A stretch of DNA of 64,000 nt from Devosia sp. 2618 (GTDB lineage: Bacteria > Pseudomonadota > Alphaproteobacteria > Rhizobiales > Devosiaceae), in the NCBI RefSeq assembly GCF_040546815.1, contig NZ_JBEPOO010000001.1, forward strand, positions 248,001 to 312,000. The letters run 5' to 3'. The translations under genes were made by a program, and so were the position numbers. How positions within the stretch are numbered: position 1 is the first letter of the stretch; every line of letters begins with the position of its first letter. Shown here one piece after another: positions 1 through 8,002 of the stretch. A model generated the notes under the pieces. That model saw nothing but the letters and a program-made list of their open reading frames with translations. It was not told where the DNA came from and did no database searches.

Positions 1-29
1 TGATGCCGCCCGCCTGCGTGCTCAGCCAT
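1..29 (-). CDS. Start of a downstream gene, probably thiamine ABC permease (partial)
   Basis: Only the first nine codons (MAEHAGGRH) lie in the window, beginning 8 bases after the thiB stop on the same strand. By position this is expected to be thiP, the permease that follows thiB in thiBPQ operons, but nine residues cannot prove identity. The call rests on spacing and operon logic. Confidence 0.4.
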
Positions 30-37
30 TTCGGCGC

Positions 38-1045
38 CTACTGCACAGCCTTGAGCATTTCGTCGATCCATTCCTGGCCATGCGCTGCGATGTCTTCGTC
101 GGACAGGGTCAGCGTCTTTTCCGGCTGGGGCAGGCTGGCGAAGGTGGGATCGAGATCGCCGGCGAGGTTGGCCACGGGGAACATCCAGTTGGTGTGCGGG
201 ATGATCTGCTGGGCGTCGGGCGAAACGAGATAGGCGAGGAACTGCTTGGCGAGGTCCTGGTGCTTGGATGACTTCAGCACGCCTGCCACTTCGATCTGCG
301 GATAGTGCCCTTCGGTGAACAGCGCCGCCTTGATGGTCTCATCGTGGTCTTCGATGATGTGGTAGGCGGGCGAGGTGGTGTAGCTCAGCGCCATGTCGGC
401 TTCGCCGGTCAGGAACAGGTTATAGCTCTCGCTCCAGTCGCGGGTGATGGTCAGGATATGCGGCTTGAGGCCGGCCCAGATTTCGGAAGCGCGGTCGCCA
501 TAGGCGGCCTTGACCCAGAGCACCAGACCAAAGCCGGGCGTCGACGAGCGGGGGTCCTGAATGACGATCTTGACCGAATCCGGCAACGCGATCAGCTCCT
601 CGAACGAGGTCGGGGGCGTCTGCATCGTGTCGGTGTCATACATGAAGGCGAAGTGCGAATAGTCGAACGGCACGAACTGCGCGTCGGTCCATTGGCCGGG
701 CAGTGCGAGGTCGGTCAGCGACAGGCCGTGATCGGCAAAAAGGCCGGTGGCGCGGGCTTCACCGGCTACCGCTGTATCGAGCCCGACGATGATATCGGCT
801 GGGGTCGTGTCGCCTTCAAGCTGCACGCGGCGCAGGGTGCCGATGGAGCTGTCGGCGGCAACCCATTCGACGGTGCAGCCGCCGCAGATGGCCTCAAAGC
901 CGGTCTTGAGCGCCGGGCCGGGGCCCCATTCGGCGGCGAAACCGTCATAGGTGTAGATGGTGAGCTTGGGCGCATCCTGCGCCATTGCGGGCGCGGCAAT
1001 CAGTCCGGTTAGGACCGCAAGCGCCAGACGAGTGAATTTGACCAT
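38..1045 (-). CDS. thiB: Thiamine ABC transporter periplasmic substrate-binding protein
   Basis: Binds thiamine or its phosphates in the periplasm and delivers them to a ThiPQ-type inner-membrane importer. The 335-residue product starts with a clear signal peptide (about residues 1-22, ending APAMA-QD), followed by an extracellular-solute-binding fold with the TbpA-like start LTIYTYDGFAAEWGPGP and later the PFDYSHFAFMYD and TRDWSESY segments typical of this family. A TPP riboswitch lies about 80 bases upstream in the same direction, which independently supports a thiamine role. The start has a GGGA ribosome-binding site. The permease and ATPase genes would lie beyond the left edge of the window. 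Confidence 0.92.
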   Translation of the reverse strand: MVKFTRLALAVLTGLIAAPAMAQDAPKLTIYTYDGFAAEWGPGPALKTGFEAICGGCTVEWVAADSSIGTLRRVQLEGDTTPADIIVGLDTAVAGEARATGLFADHGLSLTDLALPGQWTDAQFVPFDYSHFAFMYDTDTMQTPPTSFEELIALPDSVKIVIQDPRSSTPGFGLVLWVKAAYGDRASEIWAGLKPHILTITRDWSESYNLFLTGEADMALSYTTSPAYHIIEDHDETIKAALFTEGHYPQIEVAGVLKSSKHQDLAKQFLAYLVSPDAQQIIPHTNWMFPVANLAGDLDPTFASLPQPEKTLTLSDEDIAAHGQEWIDEMLKAVQ

Positions 1046-1123
1046 AGGTCATTCCCTTCATTGGTGTGCGGCCATGAGTAGAAGGGATGTGTCAATGGTA
1101 CGGACGTCGAGACGCCCTTGCCA

Positions 1124-1209
1124 TCTCGATCTTCCTCCGCCAGCATGACCTGGTTCAGGTTCAATGGGTAACTCTCAGCTCCGGAAAACTCCGGAACACC
1201 CCAGCGAGA
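1124..1209 (-). promoter_or_regulatory. TPP riboswitch (THI element) upstream of thiB
   Basis: Read on the minus strand, the leader holds GGGGTG, then GCTGAGAG, then TTGAACCTGAACCAGGTCAT and a GCGGAGGAAGA 3' side, the conserved core of the thiamine pyrophosphate aptamer. The ends pair as TCTCG (1205-1209) with CGAGA (1124-1128), forming the base of P1. Thiamine pyrophosphate would be expected to shut off thiB and the genes after it. Confidence 0.93.
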
Positions 1210-1233
1210 CACCCCACACTTAATGAGAGCGAT

Positions 1234-1923
1234 GTGACAGTGCAAGACACTTCCGTGCGTGCGGTGGATGCGCCAATGGTCGTATTCGATGGGCCCATGG
1301 CCATTGTCGGCGGCGGCGTGGTCGACCCGGCGCTGCTGGTAGAGCTGGTCGAACGCGGCGTGGCGCTGGTGGCCGCCGATGGCGGCGGCAACACCATTGG
1401 CGATGCCGGGCTGGTGCCCGTCGCCATCATTGGCGATCTTGATTCGCTGACCGATCGGGCCGATTGGGAGCGCCGCACGCGGGTTATCCACATCCCCGAA
1501 CAGATCACCACCGATTTCCAGAAGGCGCTCTATTCGACTTCGGCGCCGGTGACGCTGGCGCTCGGCATGACGGGCAAGCGCCTCGATCACACGCTGGCCG
1601 CGCTTAGCGCCGTGCTGCAGTTTGCGCCCAAGCGGAAGCTGTTGCTGGTCGATGAGGTGGATGTGGCGCTGGCGGTGGTGGGGCCGATTACGTTTACGGC
1701 CGGATTGGGCGAGCGGGTGTCGATCCATCCGCTGTTGCCGGTGGATTTTTTGAGGTCGACGGGGCTGCTTTATCCGATGGATGGGCTGCGACTGGAGCCG
1801 GGTGGTTTGATCGGGACGTCCAATGAGGGGACGGGCGGGGTTGTGCAGGTGGTGCCGGCGGATGAGACGCCGTGGCTGTTGATTTTGGGCAAGGAGCGGT
1901 TGTGGGATCTGGTTGGGCCATAG
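1234..1923 (+). CDS. thiN: Thiamine diphosphokinase (thiamine pyrophosphokinase)
   Basis: Converts thiamine and ATP to thiamine pyrophosphate in the cytoplasm. Visible family motifs are an AIVGGGVVDP segment near the N terminus, IIGDLDSLTDRADW with the metal-binding Asp residues, the substrate segment TTDFQKAL, and LGMTGKRLDHTLAALS with the R-x-DH motif. The likely GTG start at 1234 has GAGAG just upstream; an ATG at 1276 is the alternative and gives 215 instead of 229 residues, both normal for the family. The gene diverges from thiB across the TPP riboswitch, so imported thiamine is activated by its neighbour. Confidence 0.88.
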   Translation: MTVQDTSVRAVDAPMVVFDGPMAIVGGGVVDPALLVELVERGVALVAADGGGNTIGDAGLVPVAIIGDLDSLTDRADWERRTRVIHIPEQITTDFQKALYSTSAPVTLALGMTGKRLDHTLAALSAVLQFAPKRKLLLVDEVDVALAVVGPITFTAGLGERVSIHPLLPVDFLRSTGLLYPMDGLRLEPGGLIGTSNEGTGGVVQVVPADETPWLLILGKERLWDLVGP

Positions 1924-1929
1924 TGCCAA

Positions 1930-2053
1930 GCCCCTCGTGGTTCGAGGCTCGTTGAGAACTCGCACCTCACCATGAGGGCTACCGAACCACTGCACCAAGA
2001 GTAGCCCTCATGGTGAGGTTGGAGCGCAGCGACCCTCAAACCAGGAGGGCGTG
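1930..2053. repeat. Two-armed intergenic palindromic repeat, copy 1
   Basis: A 124-bp element with arms resembling CCTCGTGGTTCGAGGCTCG and GTAGCCCTCATGGTGAGGT around a short spacer containing CACTGCACCAAGA. The whole element is repeated in reverse orientation at 3268-3391 on the other side of rpoH, and half of it recurs at 37633-37687. Such dispersed palindromes are common between genes in this group of bacteria. Confidence 0.85.
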
Positions 2054-2067
2054 CCTCCAAGCGCCCA

Positions 2068-2095
2068 ACAAAAAAGGCGGGCACATGGCCCGCCT
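2068..2095 (-). terminator. Rho-independent terminator of rpoH
   Basis: On the minus strand GGCGGGC-loop-GCCCGCC is followed directly by a run of T residues, 23 bases past the rpoH stop. Confidence 0.88.
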
Positions 2096-2117
2096 TCATC
2101 ATCTCTATTCGTGAAGC

Positions 2118-2987
2118 TTAGTTTACGTGCGCAGCTTGCTTGACCGCGTCCTGTACCTTTTCAAAGGCGCGGACTTCGATCTGGCGGATGCGCTCGCGGC
2201 TGACGTCATACTGCTGGGCCAGTTCCTCGAGGGTCGAGGGGTTGTCCTGCAGGCGACGGGCCTGGAAGATGGCGCGTTCGCGTTCGTTGAGTACGTCCAT
2301 TGCACTGTTCAGCAGACCCATGCGCTCAGAAAACTCCTGGCTTTCGCCCAGGCTTGTTTCCTGGCTTGGGGTGTCATCGACCAGCCAATCCTGCCATTCA
2401 GACGAGCCTTCGTCAGCCCGCATTGGCGAGTTGAGCGAAGCGTCCCCGGAGAGCCGCGCATTCATCGACACGACGTCGGCTTCGGTGACCTTGAGCGTCG
2501 TTGCGATCTGGGCGATCTGGTCTGGATGCAGCGCACCATCGTCCAGCGCAGCGATCTGGCCCTTTACCTTACGCAGGTTGAAGAACAGACGCTTCTGGGC
2601 GGCGGTGGTGCCGATCTTGACCAGGCTCCAGCTGCGCAGCACGTATTCCTGAATGGCAGCGCGGATCCACCACATGGCGTAGGTCGCCAGGCGGAAGCCC
2701 TTTTCAGGCTCGAAGCGCTTGACCGCATGCATCAGGCCCACATTGCCTTCCGAAATCACCTCGGAAATCGGCAGGCCGTAGCCGCGATAACCCATGGCGA
2801 TCTTGGCGACGAGACGGAGGTGGCTGGTGATCAGCTTTTGCGCTGCGCCGGGATCAGCATGTTCTTTGTAGCGCTTGGCAAGCATGTACTCTTCGTCCGG
2901 TTCCAGCATTGGGAACTTGCGAATTTCCTGAAGATAGCGGCTCAAGCCCCCTTCGGCAGAGAGGACTGGAAGATTTGTCTGGGCCAT
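2118..2987 (-). CDS. rpoH: RNA polymerase sigma-32 (heat shock) factor RpoH
   Basis: Alternative sigma factor that directs RNA polymerase to heat-shock promoters. The 289-residue product starts MAQTNLPVL and has the sigma-70 region 1.2 segment (SRYLQEIRKFPMLEPDEEYMLA), region 2 (VAKIAMGYRGYGLP, DLI-like SEGNVGLMHAVKRF, ATYAMWWIRAAIQEYVLRSW), the RpoH-box-like QKRLFFNLRK, and a region 4 helix-turn-helix (LEELAQQYDVSRERIRQIE). The start at 2987 is set by AAAGGGG eight bases upstream. The frame stays open further upstream to 3227, but that extension is not sigma-like. The gene stands alone with its own terminator and lies between two inverted copies of the 124-bp repeat. Confidence 0.96.
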   Translation of the reverse strand: MAQTNLPVLSAEGGLSRYLQEIRKFPMLEPDEEYMLAKRYKEHADPGAAQKLITSHLRLVAKIAMGYRGYGLPISEVISEGNVGLMHAVKRFEPEKGFRLATYAMWWIRAAIQEYVLRSWSLVKIGTTAAQKRLFFNLRKVKGQIAALDDGALHPDQIAQIATTLKVTEADVVSMNARLSGDASLNSPMRADEGSSEWQDWLVDDTPSQETSLGESQEFSERMGLLNSAMDVLNERERAIFQARRLQDNPSTLEELAQQYDVSRERIRQIEVRAFEKVQDAVKQAAHVN

Positions 2988-3267
2988 GCACGCACCCCTT
3001 TCTTGTTCCCCCACACTGGCTTTGCTGGATTGCGGCAGAATTACCAAACCGCTCAAGCGCCCAGTTAGGGCAGATATTATTGCCGGCGTCCCAAAGGCCC
3101 ATCGGCATAATACGATGGATATATAATCCGCATTTTGGCTTTTGTAAGAGAGGCAGCCGCAAGAAACGTCAGAAAAACGTTTTGGTTGCACCAATCGGCC
3201 GCAGCCACGGATTATATACGCGTTCAACCAAGGTTTGGTTCATTCACCTTGTGGTGAGACCGGGGGC
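2988..3267 (-). promoter_or_regulatory. AT-richer rpoH leader and promoter region
   Basis: This 280-bp stretch carries two TATATAAT-like blocks that form an 11-base inverted repeat: TATATAATCCG at 3120-3130 and CGGATTATATA at 3208-3218. Each resembles a minus-10 element, so tandem rpoH promoters are plausible. I could not assign minus-35 elements with confidence, and no gene is supported here. Confidence 0.4.
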
Positions 3268-3391
3268 ACGCCCTTGTGGTTCGAGGGTCGCTTACGCTCC
3301 CACCTCACCATGAGGGCTACTCTTGGTGCAGTGCTAAAGTAGCCCTCATGGTGAGGTGCGAGTTCTTACGAGCCTCGAACCATGAGGGCGT
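3268..3391. repeat. Two-armed intergenic palindromic repeat, copy 2 (inverted relative to copy 1)
   Basis: Reverse complement of the element at 1930-2053 with a few base differences, including the central TCTTGGTGCAGTG spacer. It separates the start side of rpoH from the end of rluD. Confidence 0.85.
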
Positions 3392-3400
3392 ACCACTAGC

Positions 3401-4429
3401 CTATCGTGCAAAAGCCTTATCGTAATTCTCCAGCGCGTCTTCGAGCGCCTGCAGATCTGGCGGCAGCGGGGCTTCAAAGAACATTTCCTCGCCCGTTACC
3501 GGATGCTCAAATCCCAGTTCGGCCGCGTGCAGGGCCTGACGGCCCAGCGCCTGGATCGGGCCGGCCACATCGGGTGGCAGGCGGTTGATCTTGGTGGCGT
3601 AGCCTGAGGCATAGACGGCGTCGGCGACCAGCGGGTGGCCAATATGGGCCATGTGGACGCGGATCTGGTGGGTGCGGCCGGTTTCGAGATGGCACTGCAC
3701 GCGGGTGATGTCCCAGCCTTCGTCACCAAAACGGGCTTCGACGAAATAGTGGGTGATGGCCTCGCGGCCATCCTTGCGCACGGCTTGCTTCAGACGATTG
3801 TTCTGATCGCGGCCCAGCGGGGCCTCGACAGTGCCCTTGCCGGTTTCAGTCACGCCCCAGACGAAGGCGATATAGGCGCGGTGCAGTGGGCCCGTGCGGC
3901 CGTGGTCGGCAAACTGGTCAGAGAGGTGTCGATGGGCGCGCTCGGTCTTGGCGGCAACCATGACGCCAGAGGTGTCGCGGTCGAGCCGATGCACGATGCC
4001 GGGGCGCTTGACGCCGCCAATGCCCTGCAGGCTATCGCCGCAATGGAACAGCAGCGCATTGACCAGCGTGTTGTCCGGCGAGCCGGGGGCAGGGTGCACC
4101 ACCATGCCGACAGGCTTGTTGATGACGATGAGCTGATCGTCCTCATAGAGGATGTCGAGCGGGATATCCTGGGCCTGCGGCTCGGCATCTTCTGGGGGTG
4201 GGGCAACAAGGACGATTGTTTCCCCAGCCGTAAGCCGGTATTTGGGCTCGCTAACGGTTTTCCCGTTGATGGTGACGGCGCCGGCAAGGATCAGATCCTT
4301 GATCCGGTTGCGGCTCAGCACGGTATGGACCTTCGCCAGGGCGGCATCGAGCCGTCCGCCGGCAATGTCGGCGTCCACAAGGACTTCGACTTCGTCGCCC
4401 TCGAACTCTTCAGCGGTATTTTCGGCCAT
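3401..4429 (-). CDS. rluD: Ribosomal large subunit pseudouridine synthase, RluD family
   Basis: Isomerises specific uridines of 23S rRNA to pseudouridine. The 342-residue protein has an N-terminal S4 RNA-binding domain (about residues 18-80, GGRLDAALAKV to SEPKYRLTAGE) followed by the RluA-type catalytic domain with the signature HRLDRDTSGVMV, whose Asp is the catalytic residue, and later ETGRTHQIRVHMAHIGHPLVAD. The chosen ATG at 4429 begins MAENTAEEF. It overlaps the divergent start codon of the next gene within the four bases CATG. RluD rather than RluC is favoured by overall form; the exact target uridine cannot be read from sequence. Confidence 0.9.
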   Translation of the reverse strand: MAENTAEEFEGDEVEVLVDADIAGGRLDAALAKVHTVLSRNRIKDLILAGAVTINGKTVSEPKYRLTAGETIVLVAPPPEDAEPQAQDIPLDILYEDDQLIVINKPVGMVVHPAPGSPDNTLVNALLFHCGDSLQGIGGVKRPGIVHRLDRDTSGVMVAAKTERAHRHLSDQFADHGRTGPLHRAYIAFVWGVTETGKGTVEAPLGRDQNNRLKQAVRKDGREAITHYFVEARFGDEGWDITRVQCHLETGRTHQIRVHMAHIGHPLVADAVYASGYATKINRLPPDVAGPIQALGRQALHAAELGFEHPVTGEEMFFEAPLPPDLQALEDALENYDKAFAR

Positions 4430-4778
4430 GAGTGATCCTAATCTGACTGGGCCTGGCGGCCCCAAAGCGGACGAGCCACTGTCCCCCGAGGCGCTGGCCA
4501 TGTTTGCCAAGGCGCGCCGTTCGTTCGGGATATCGATAGGCATCCTGTTGCTGGGCTTTATGGCGATTGGCTTCGCCCTTGTCTATCGCGTGATGCGTGA
4601 CTCGCCGCCGCCAAAAGTCGCGGAGCAGGTTGCATTGCCGCCCGGGGCGTCGGTCGTGTCGGCTCTCGTCAACGAGGGCGCGATCAATGTGACCTATGTG
4701 ATCAATGGCGTGACGACACTGGCGCTGTTTGATCAGGCGACCGGCGAGCTGACCCGCACCGTGGTTATCGGCGAATAA
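4428..4778 (+). CDS. Small single-pass membrane protein of unknown function (DUF6476-like)
   Basis: A 116-residue protein, MSDPNLTGPGG to TRTVVIGE. It has a Pro/Gly-rich cytoplasmic start, one transmembrane helix (about residues 35-55, ISIGILLLGFMAIGFALVY) and a short periplasmic domain of beta character (NVTYVINGVTTLALFDQATGEL). Proteins of this form sit beside rluD in many rhizobial relatives and I associate them with DUF6476, though that label comes from memory. The function is unknown. Its ATG overlaps the rluD start in CATG, so the two must be divergently transcribed from overlapping leaders. It ends directly against the stop of the next, convergent gene. Confidence 0.75.
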   Translation: MSDPNLTGPGGPKADEPLSPEALAMFAKARRSFGISIGILLLGFMAIGFALVYRVMRDSPPPKVAEQVALPPGASVVSALVNEGAINVTYVINGVTTLALFDQATGELTRTVVIGE

Positions 4779-5951
4779 TCAGCGGGCCTGGATTTCGCGC
4801 AGCGCGGCCATGCGGTCCGATACGTTGCCCTTGCGTTCGCGCTTGGGCTGACGGACTGGCGCGGCTTCGGCCACGACTTCATCGGCAAATCGCTGCACGC
4901 GGTCGAATAGGCTTTCTTCCTCGACGCGGGCGACCGGGGCCTCCTTGTCGGCGGCGTAAACCAGGCCGCTGACGCTGGCGGCGATTTCCGCCAGTCGGTC
5001 GCGCAGTTTGCCTTCGTCCATGCGTTCGGTATCCCAATCGGCCAATATGGTCACTTCGACATTGGCGACCTGCTTGCGCAGGTTTTCAACGTCGGCTTCG
5101 CGGCGCAATTGATCGGCGAGCAGGGGCTCGCTGGTTGCGCCCGGCAGTTCCACCACACGGCCCGTCTCAGTCAAGAGCGAGGTGAGGCTTTTCTCGGCGC
5201 TGGCGATGCGCGCTTCGGCGGCACTGAGGTTTTCGGCCGCTGCGGCCTTCTTGTCGTCGCTACCGGCCAGCGCGTCGCGCATCTTGGCAATGGCGTCGCT
5301 GGCTTCGGCGCTGCGGCGATCCGAGGTTTCCAAACGGCTGATCAGGCTCTTTGCCTGATCTTCGAGGAAACCGACGCGCTTGCGTTCGACCGCCAAGGCG
5401 GTGGTCAGGCGATCGACGTCCTCGTCATAGTCGCCGCTCAGGGTGTCGGCATCGAGCTGGGTGTCACGCGGAATGCCATCGCGCAGGGTATCGCGGAGCT
5501 TGCTGACTTCCTCGCCACGCGCTTCGAAATCGCGCTCGCGCATGCGCAGGCGTTGCGCCAGATCGGTGCCTTCGCGTTCGAGTTCGGCAAGACGGGCGGT
5601 CGCTTCGGCGTTGCGGGCTTCGAGTTCACCGACGATGGAAACGTGCTGCTCGCGCTCGGCCTTGAGCGCGCCCAGATCGCTGCGCTTCTGGTTGACGTCG
5701 CCCAGCTGTTCGGCCAGCCGACCGCGCAGGGTCTCGACATTCATTTCCAGCTTGCGCGTCGACAGGGCAAATTCAGCGCGCAGCTGATCCTTGTCGGCGC
5801 GGAATTCCGCCATGGTGATGGGGGTGGCGGCTTCGATGCGGCGCTTGGTCAGCCGGACGGCGCGCTTCCAGACGGCTGGAAGAATGATCAACGCGCCCAG
5901 GCCCGCGACGAGCAGGCCGAGCGCGAAATACATCATGTTCTCGATGACCAT
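4779..5951 (-). CDS. Membrane-anchored coiled-coil protein of unknown function
   Basis: A 390-residue protein with one N-terminal transmembrane helix (about residues 6-27, MYFALGLLVAGLGALIILPAVW), the basic stretch KRAVRLTKRRIE, and then some 250 residues of charged heptad-like sequence rich in Glu, Arg, Ala and Leu (REQHVSIVGELEARNAEATARLAELERE and following), as expected for a long coiled coil. A short less regular C-terminal tail follows. Homologous proteins are common in Hyphomicrobiales and are sometimes mislabelled as chromosome-segregation ATPases; no nucleotide-binding motif is visible here. Its stop codon abuts that of the preceding convergent gene with no spacer. Confidence 0.75.
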   Translation of the reverse strand: MVIENMMYFALGLLVAGLGALIILPAVWKRAVRLTKRRIEAATPITMAEFRADKDQLRAEFALSTRKLEMNVETLRGRLAEQLGDVNQKRSDLGALKAEREQHVSIVGELEARNAEATARLAELEREGTDLAQRLRMRERDFEARGEEVSKLRDTLRDGIPRDTQLDADTLSGDYDEDVDRLTTALAVERKRVGFLEDQAKSLISRLETSDRRSAEASDAIAKMRDALAGSDDKKAAAAENLSAAEARIASAEKSLTSLLTETGRVVELPGATSEPLLADQLRREADVENLRKQVANVEVTILADWDTERMDEGKLRDRLAEIAASVSGLVYAADKEAPVARVEEESLFDRVQRFADEVVAEAAPVRQPKRERKGNVSDRMAALREIQAR

Positions 5952-6095
5952 TGGTCAAACTCCGAAATCCATGTGCGCCCACGGACTTTTGCGACTGTAT
6001 AGCAACGAAGTGCAGTGGCCATCTTCGCCGGGGATTAACCCTAACGCTTTTTAAACGGCCCGTCACGTGGCGCCTGAGATCGTGACTTCGCGTAT

Positions 6096-6127
6096 TGCAA
6101 ACATATCTTTGCAAATATTTGTTTGCG
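6096..6127. promoter_or_regulatory. Operator-like inverted repeats before the ArsR-type regulator
   Basis: GCAAACA (6097-6103) and TGTTTGC (6120-6126) form an inverted repeat around the palindrome TTTGCAAA (6108-6115), ending 17 bases before the regulator's ATG. Three related half-sites in 31 bases fit an autoregulatory operator for the dimeric regulator encoded next. The link is an inference from position. Confidence 0.6.
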
Positions 6128-6142
6128 ATATATGCTGCCGCT

Positions 6143-6772
6143 ATGAGCCAGTCCGAAAAGCCCTCCGCCGTAACTCCCCGCGACCTGTCCCGCGTCGTCC
6201 CAGACGCCACGGCGCTCAAGGCGCTGACCCATCCGGTGCGTCTCAAAATGCTCGGCATGCTGCGCATCGATGGCCCGGCCACGGCCACGCAATTGGCCGG
6301 GCTGTTGGGCCTCAATAGCGGCGCCACCAGCTACCATTTGCGGCAGTTGGCGTTGCACGGATTTATCGAGGAAGCACCGGGCATCTCGCGCCGCGACCGC
6401 GTCTGGCGCGCCCGGCATGAGACGACGCAGGTGTTGAGCGATGTCACCGACGGCGACGAGATGCAGGCCGGGCTCGCCTTCACGCAGGCAGCTCTGTCCT
6501 GGCAGGTTGGCCAGATGCAGCAGGCACTCGACGAATATCCGGCCCTCTCAGAGCCATGGCGGCAGGCCAGCACCGCCAGCGATTTCACCATTCCCCTGAC
6601 ACCCGAACAGGCCAAGGCCCTGACCGAGCGAATGACCGAACTCTTGTTTGAAGTCATGCGCACCGCGCCCAAGCTGGGTGAGCCATTGCCTGAGGGCACC
6701 GTGCCATTTTCGGTTCACCTCCATGCCTTCCCCTATCCGGGGCGGATGCCCGACCCCGACGACACAAGATGA
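6143..6772 (+). CDS. ArsR-like winged-helix transcriptional regulator
   Basis: DNA-binding regulator of 209 residues. The winged helix-turn-helix lies at about residues 22-100 (ALKALTHPVRLKMLGMLRIDGPATATQLAGLL then NSGATSYHLRQLALHGFI), the arrangement seen in ArsR-type HTH_20 proteins. The C-terminal half is probably for ligand binding or dimerisation and has no obvious metal-binding Cys cluster. The ATG at 6143 lies just after the operator-like repeats. Its 3' end overlaps the start of the MFS exporter gene by four bases, so the pair is translationally coupled and the regulator most likely controls the exporter in response to a compound it pumps. Confidence 0.85.
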   Translation: MSQSEKPSAVTPRDLSRVVPDATALKALTHPVRLKMLGMLRIDGPATATQLAGLLGLNSGATSYHLRQLALHGFIEEAPGISRRDRVWRARHETTQVLSDVTDGDEMQAGLAFTQAALSWQVGQMQQALDEYPALSEPWRQASTASDFTIPLTPEQAKALTERMTELLFEVMRTAPKLGEPLPEGTVPFSVHLHAFPYPGRMPDPDDTR

Positions 6773-8001
6773 GCGCGCGCGGGCCCTTCCTTGCGCTGTC
6801 CGTCGCGCAGACGCTTTCCCTGTCGGGCACGCGGCTATCGACCATCGCCATTCCCTGGCTGATGCTGACCACGACGCGCGATCCGGTGCTGACCGGTTTC
6901 GTCGCCATGCTGGAACTACTGCCCTATGTGGTGGCCAAGGCGTTGGGTGGGCCGCTGATCGACCGTGTTGGCCCCAAGCGCGTGGCGATCGTCTGCGATT
7001 TTGCCTCGGTCTTCGTCGTCGGCCTCATTCCGCTGCTGCACACGCTGGGATTGTTGTCGCTGCCGGTGCTGTTGCCCATCGTCTTCCTCATGGGTGTGCT
7101 GCGCGGCCCGTCAGACGCCGCCAAGCAAGCCATGGTGCCCGATATTGCCGAACTGGCCGACGTGCCGCTGGAGCGCGTTACTGGCGTGGTGGGGGCCATC
7201 GAGCGACTTGCCTCGAGCGTCGGCGCGGCCGGGGCAGGGGCGCTGATCGGGTTGATTGGTTCGGCCGAGGCGCTGTGGGTCAATGCCGCCACCTTTGCCC
7301 TGTCGGCACTGGTCGTCTGGTGGGGCATTCCGCGCCTGCAAGCTGCCCCAAAAGAGCAAACCCTCCCCGCCACTTCCTATCGTCAGGAACTGCTCGAAGG
7401 CTGGAATTTCCTGCGGAGTGATGCGGTGCTGGTCAGCATCATCATCATGGTCGCCACCACAAATCTGCTCGATCAGGCCTATGCGGCCATCCTTCTACCG
7501 GTCTGGACTCAGGATGGCGGACATGGTCCCGAACTGCTCGGCATGTTGCTGGCGGTCTTTATGGCTGCCTCGATTGCCGGGGCCGCCATTGCCGCCATGA
7601 TCGGCGCGCGCCTGCCGCGACTGCCGGTCTATGTCATTGCATTCCTGCTTACCGGGTTTCCGCGCTTTATCATCTTCGCGGTGGATGTGCCGATGGCGGC
7701 GATCTTTGCCACGTTGATTATCGGTGGCTTCGCCTCGGGATTTCTCAATCCCATCATTTCGGCAGTGATGTTCGAACGCATCCCGCGGCCGCTGGTGGGC
7801 CGGGTGATGTCACTCAATATGGCGCTGTGCTGGGTGTTGTTGCCCTTTGGCGGGCTGGTCGGCGGGGCGATGATCACCCTTGCCGGGCTGCCCATGACGC
7901 TGGTGGTCATGGGCCTTGTTTATTTGGTCGTCACACTGTTCCCGCTGGCCCGCAAGAGCTTTCGGGAGATCGAAAAACGGCCGGTATCGAACCCGGTCTA
8001 G
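6769..8001 (+). CDS. MFS transporter, probable drug/siderophore-type exporter
   Basis: A 410-residue inner-membrane protein with about twelve hydrophobic helices. The N-terminal segment SGTRLSTIAIPWLML and the loop GGPLIDRVGPKRVAIVCD (a motif A-like G-x-x-x-DRxGxKR between helices 2 and 3) place it in the DHA3/EntS-like branch of the major facilitator superfamily. It is translationally coupled to the ArsR-like regulator through an ATGA overlap. The substrate is unknown; export of a small toxic or signalling compound is the usual role of this arrangement. Confidence 0.85.
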   Translation: MSARGPFLALSVAQTLSLSGTRLSTIAIPWLMLTTTRDPVLTGFVAMLELLPYVVAKALGGPLIDRVGPKRVAIVCDFASVFVVGLIPLLHTLGLLSLPVLLPIVFLMGVLRGPSDAAKQAMVPDIAELADVPLERVTGVVGAIERLASSVGAAGAGALIGLIGSAEALWVNAATFALSALVVWWGIPRLQAAPKEQTLPATSYRQELLEGWNFLRSDAVLVSIIIMVATTNLLDQAYAAILLPVWTQDGGHGPELLGMLLAVFMAASIAGAAIAAMIGARLPRLPVYVIAFLLTGFPRFIIFAVDVPMAAIFATLIIGGFASGFLNPIISAVMFERIPRPLVGRVMSLNMALCWVLLPFGGLVGGAMITLAGLPMTLVVMGLVYLVVTLFPLARKSFREIEKRPVSNPV

Positions 8002-8002
8002 A

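Noticed and set aside
1009..1998. 329-codon minus-strand open frame
   Set aside because: Antisense to the thiamine kinase and running across the TPP riboswitch; Arg/Gln/His-rich and without homology signals.
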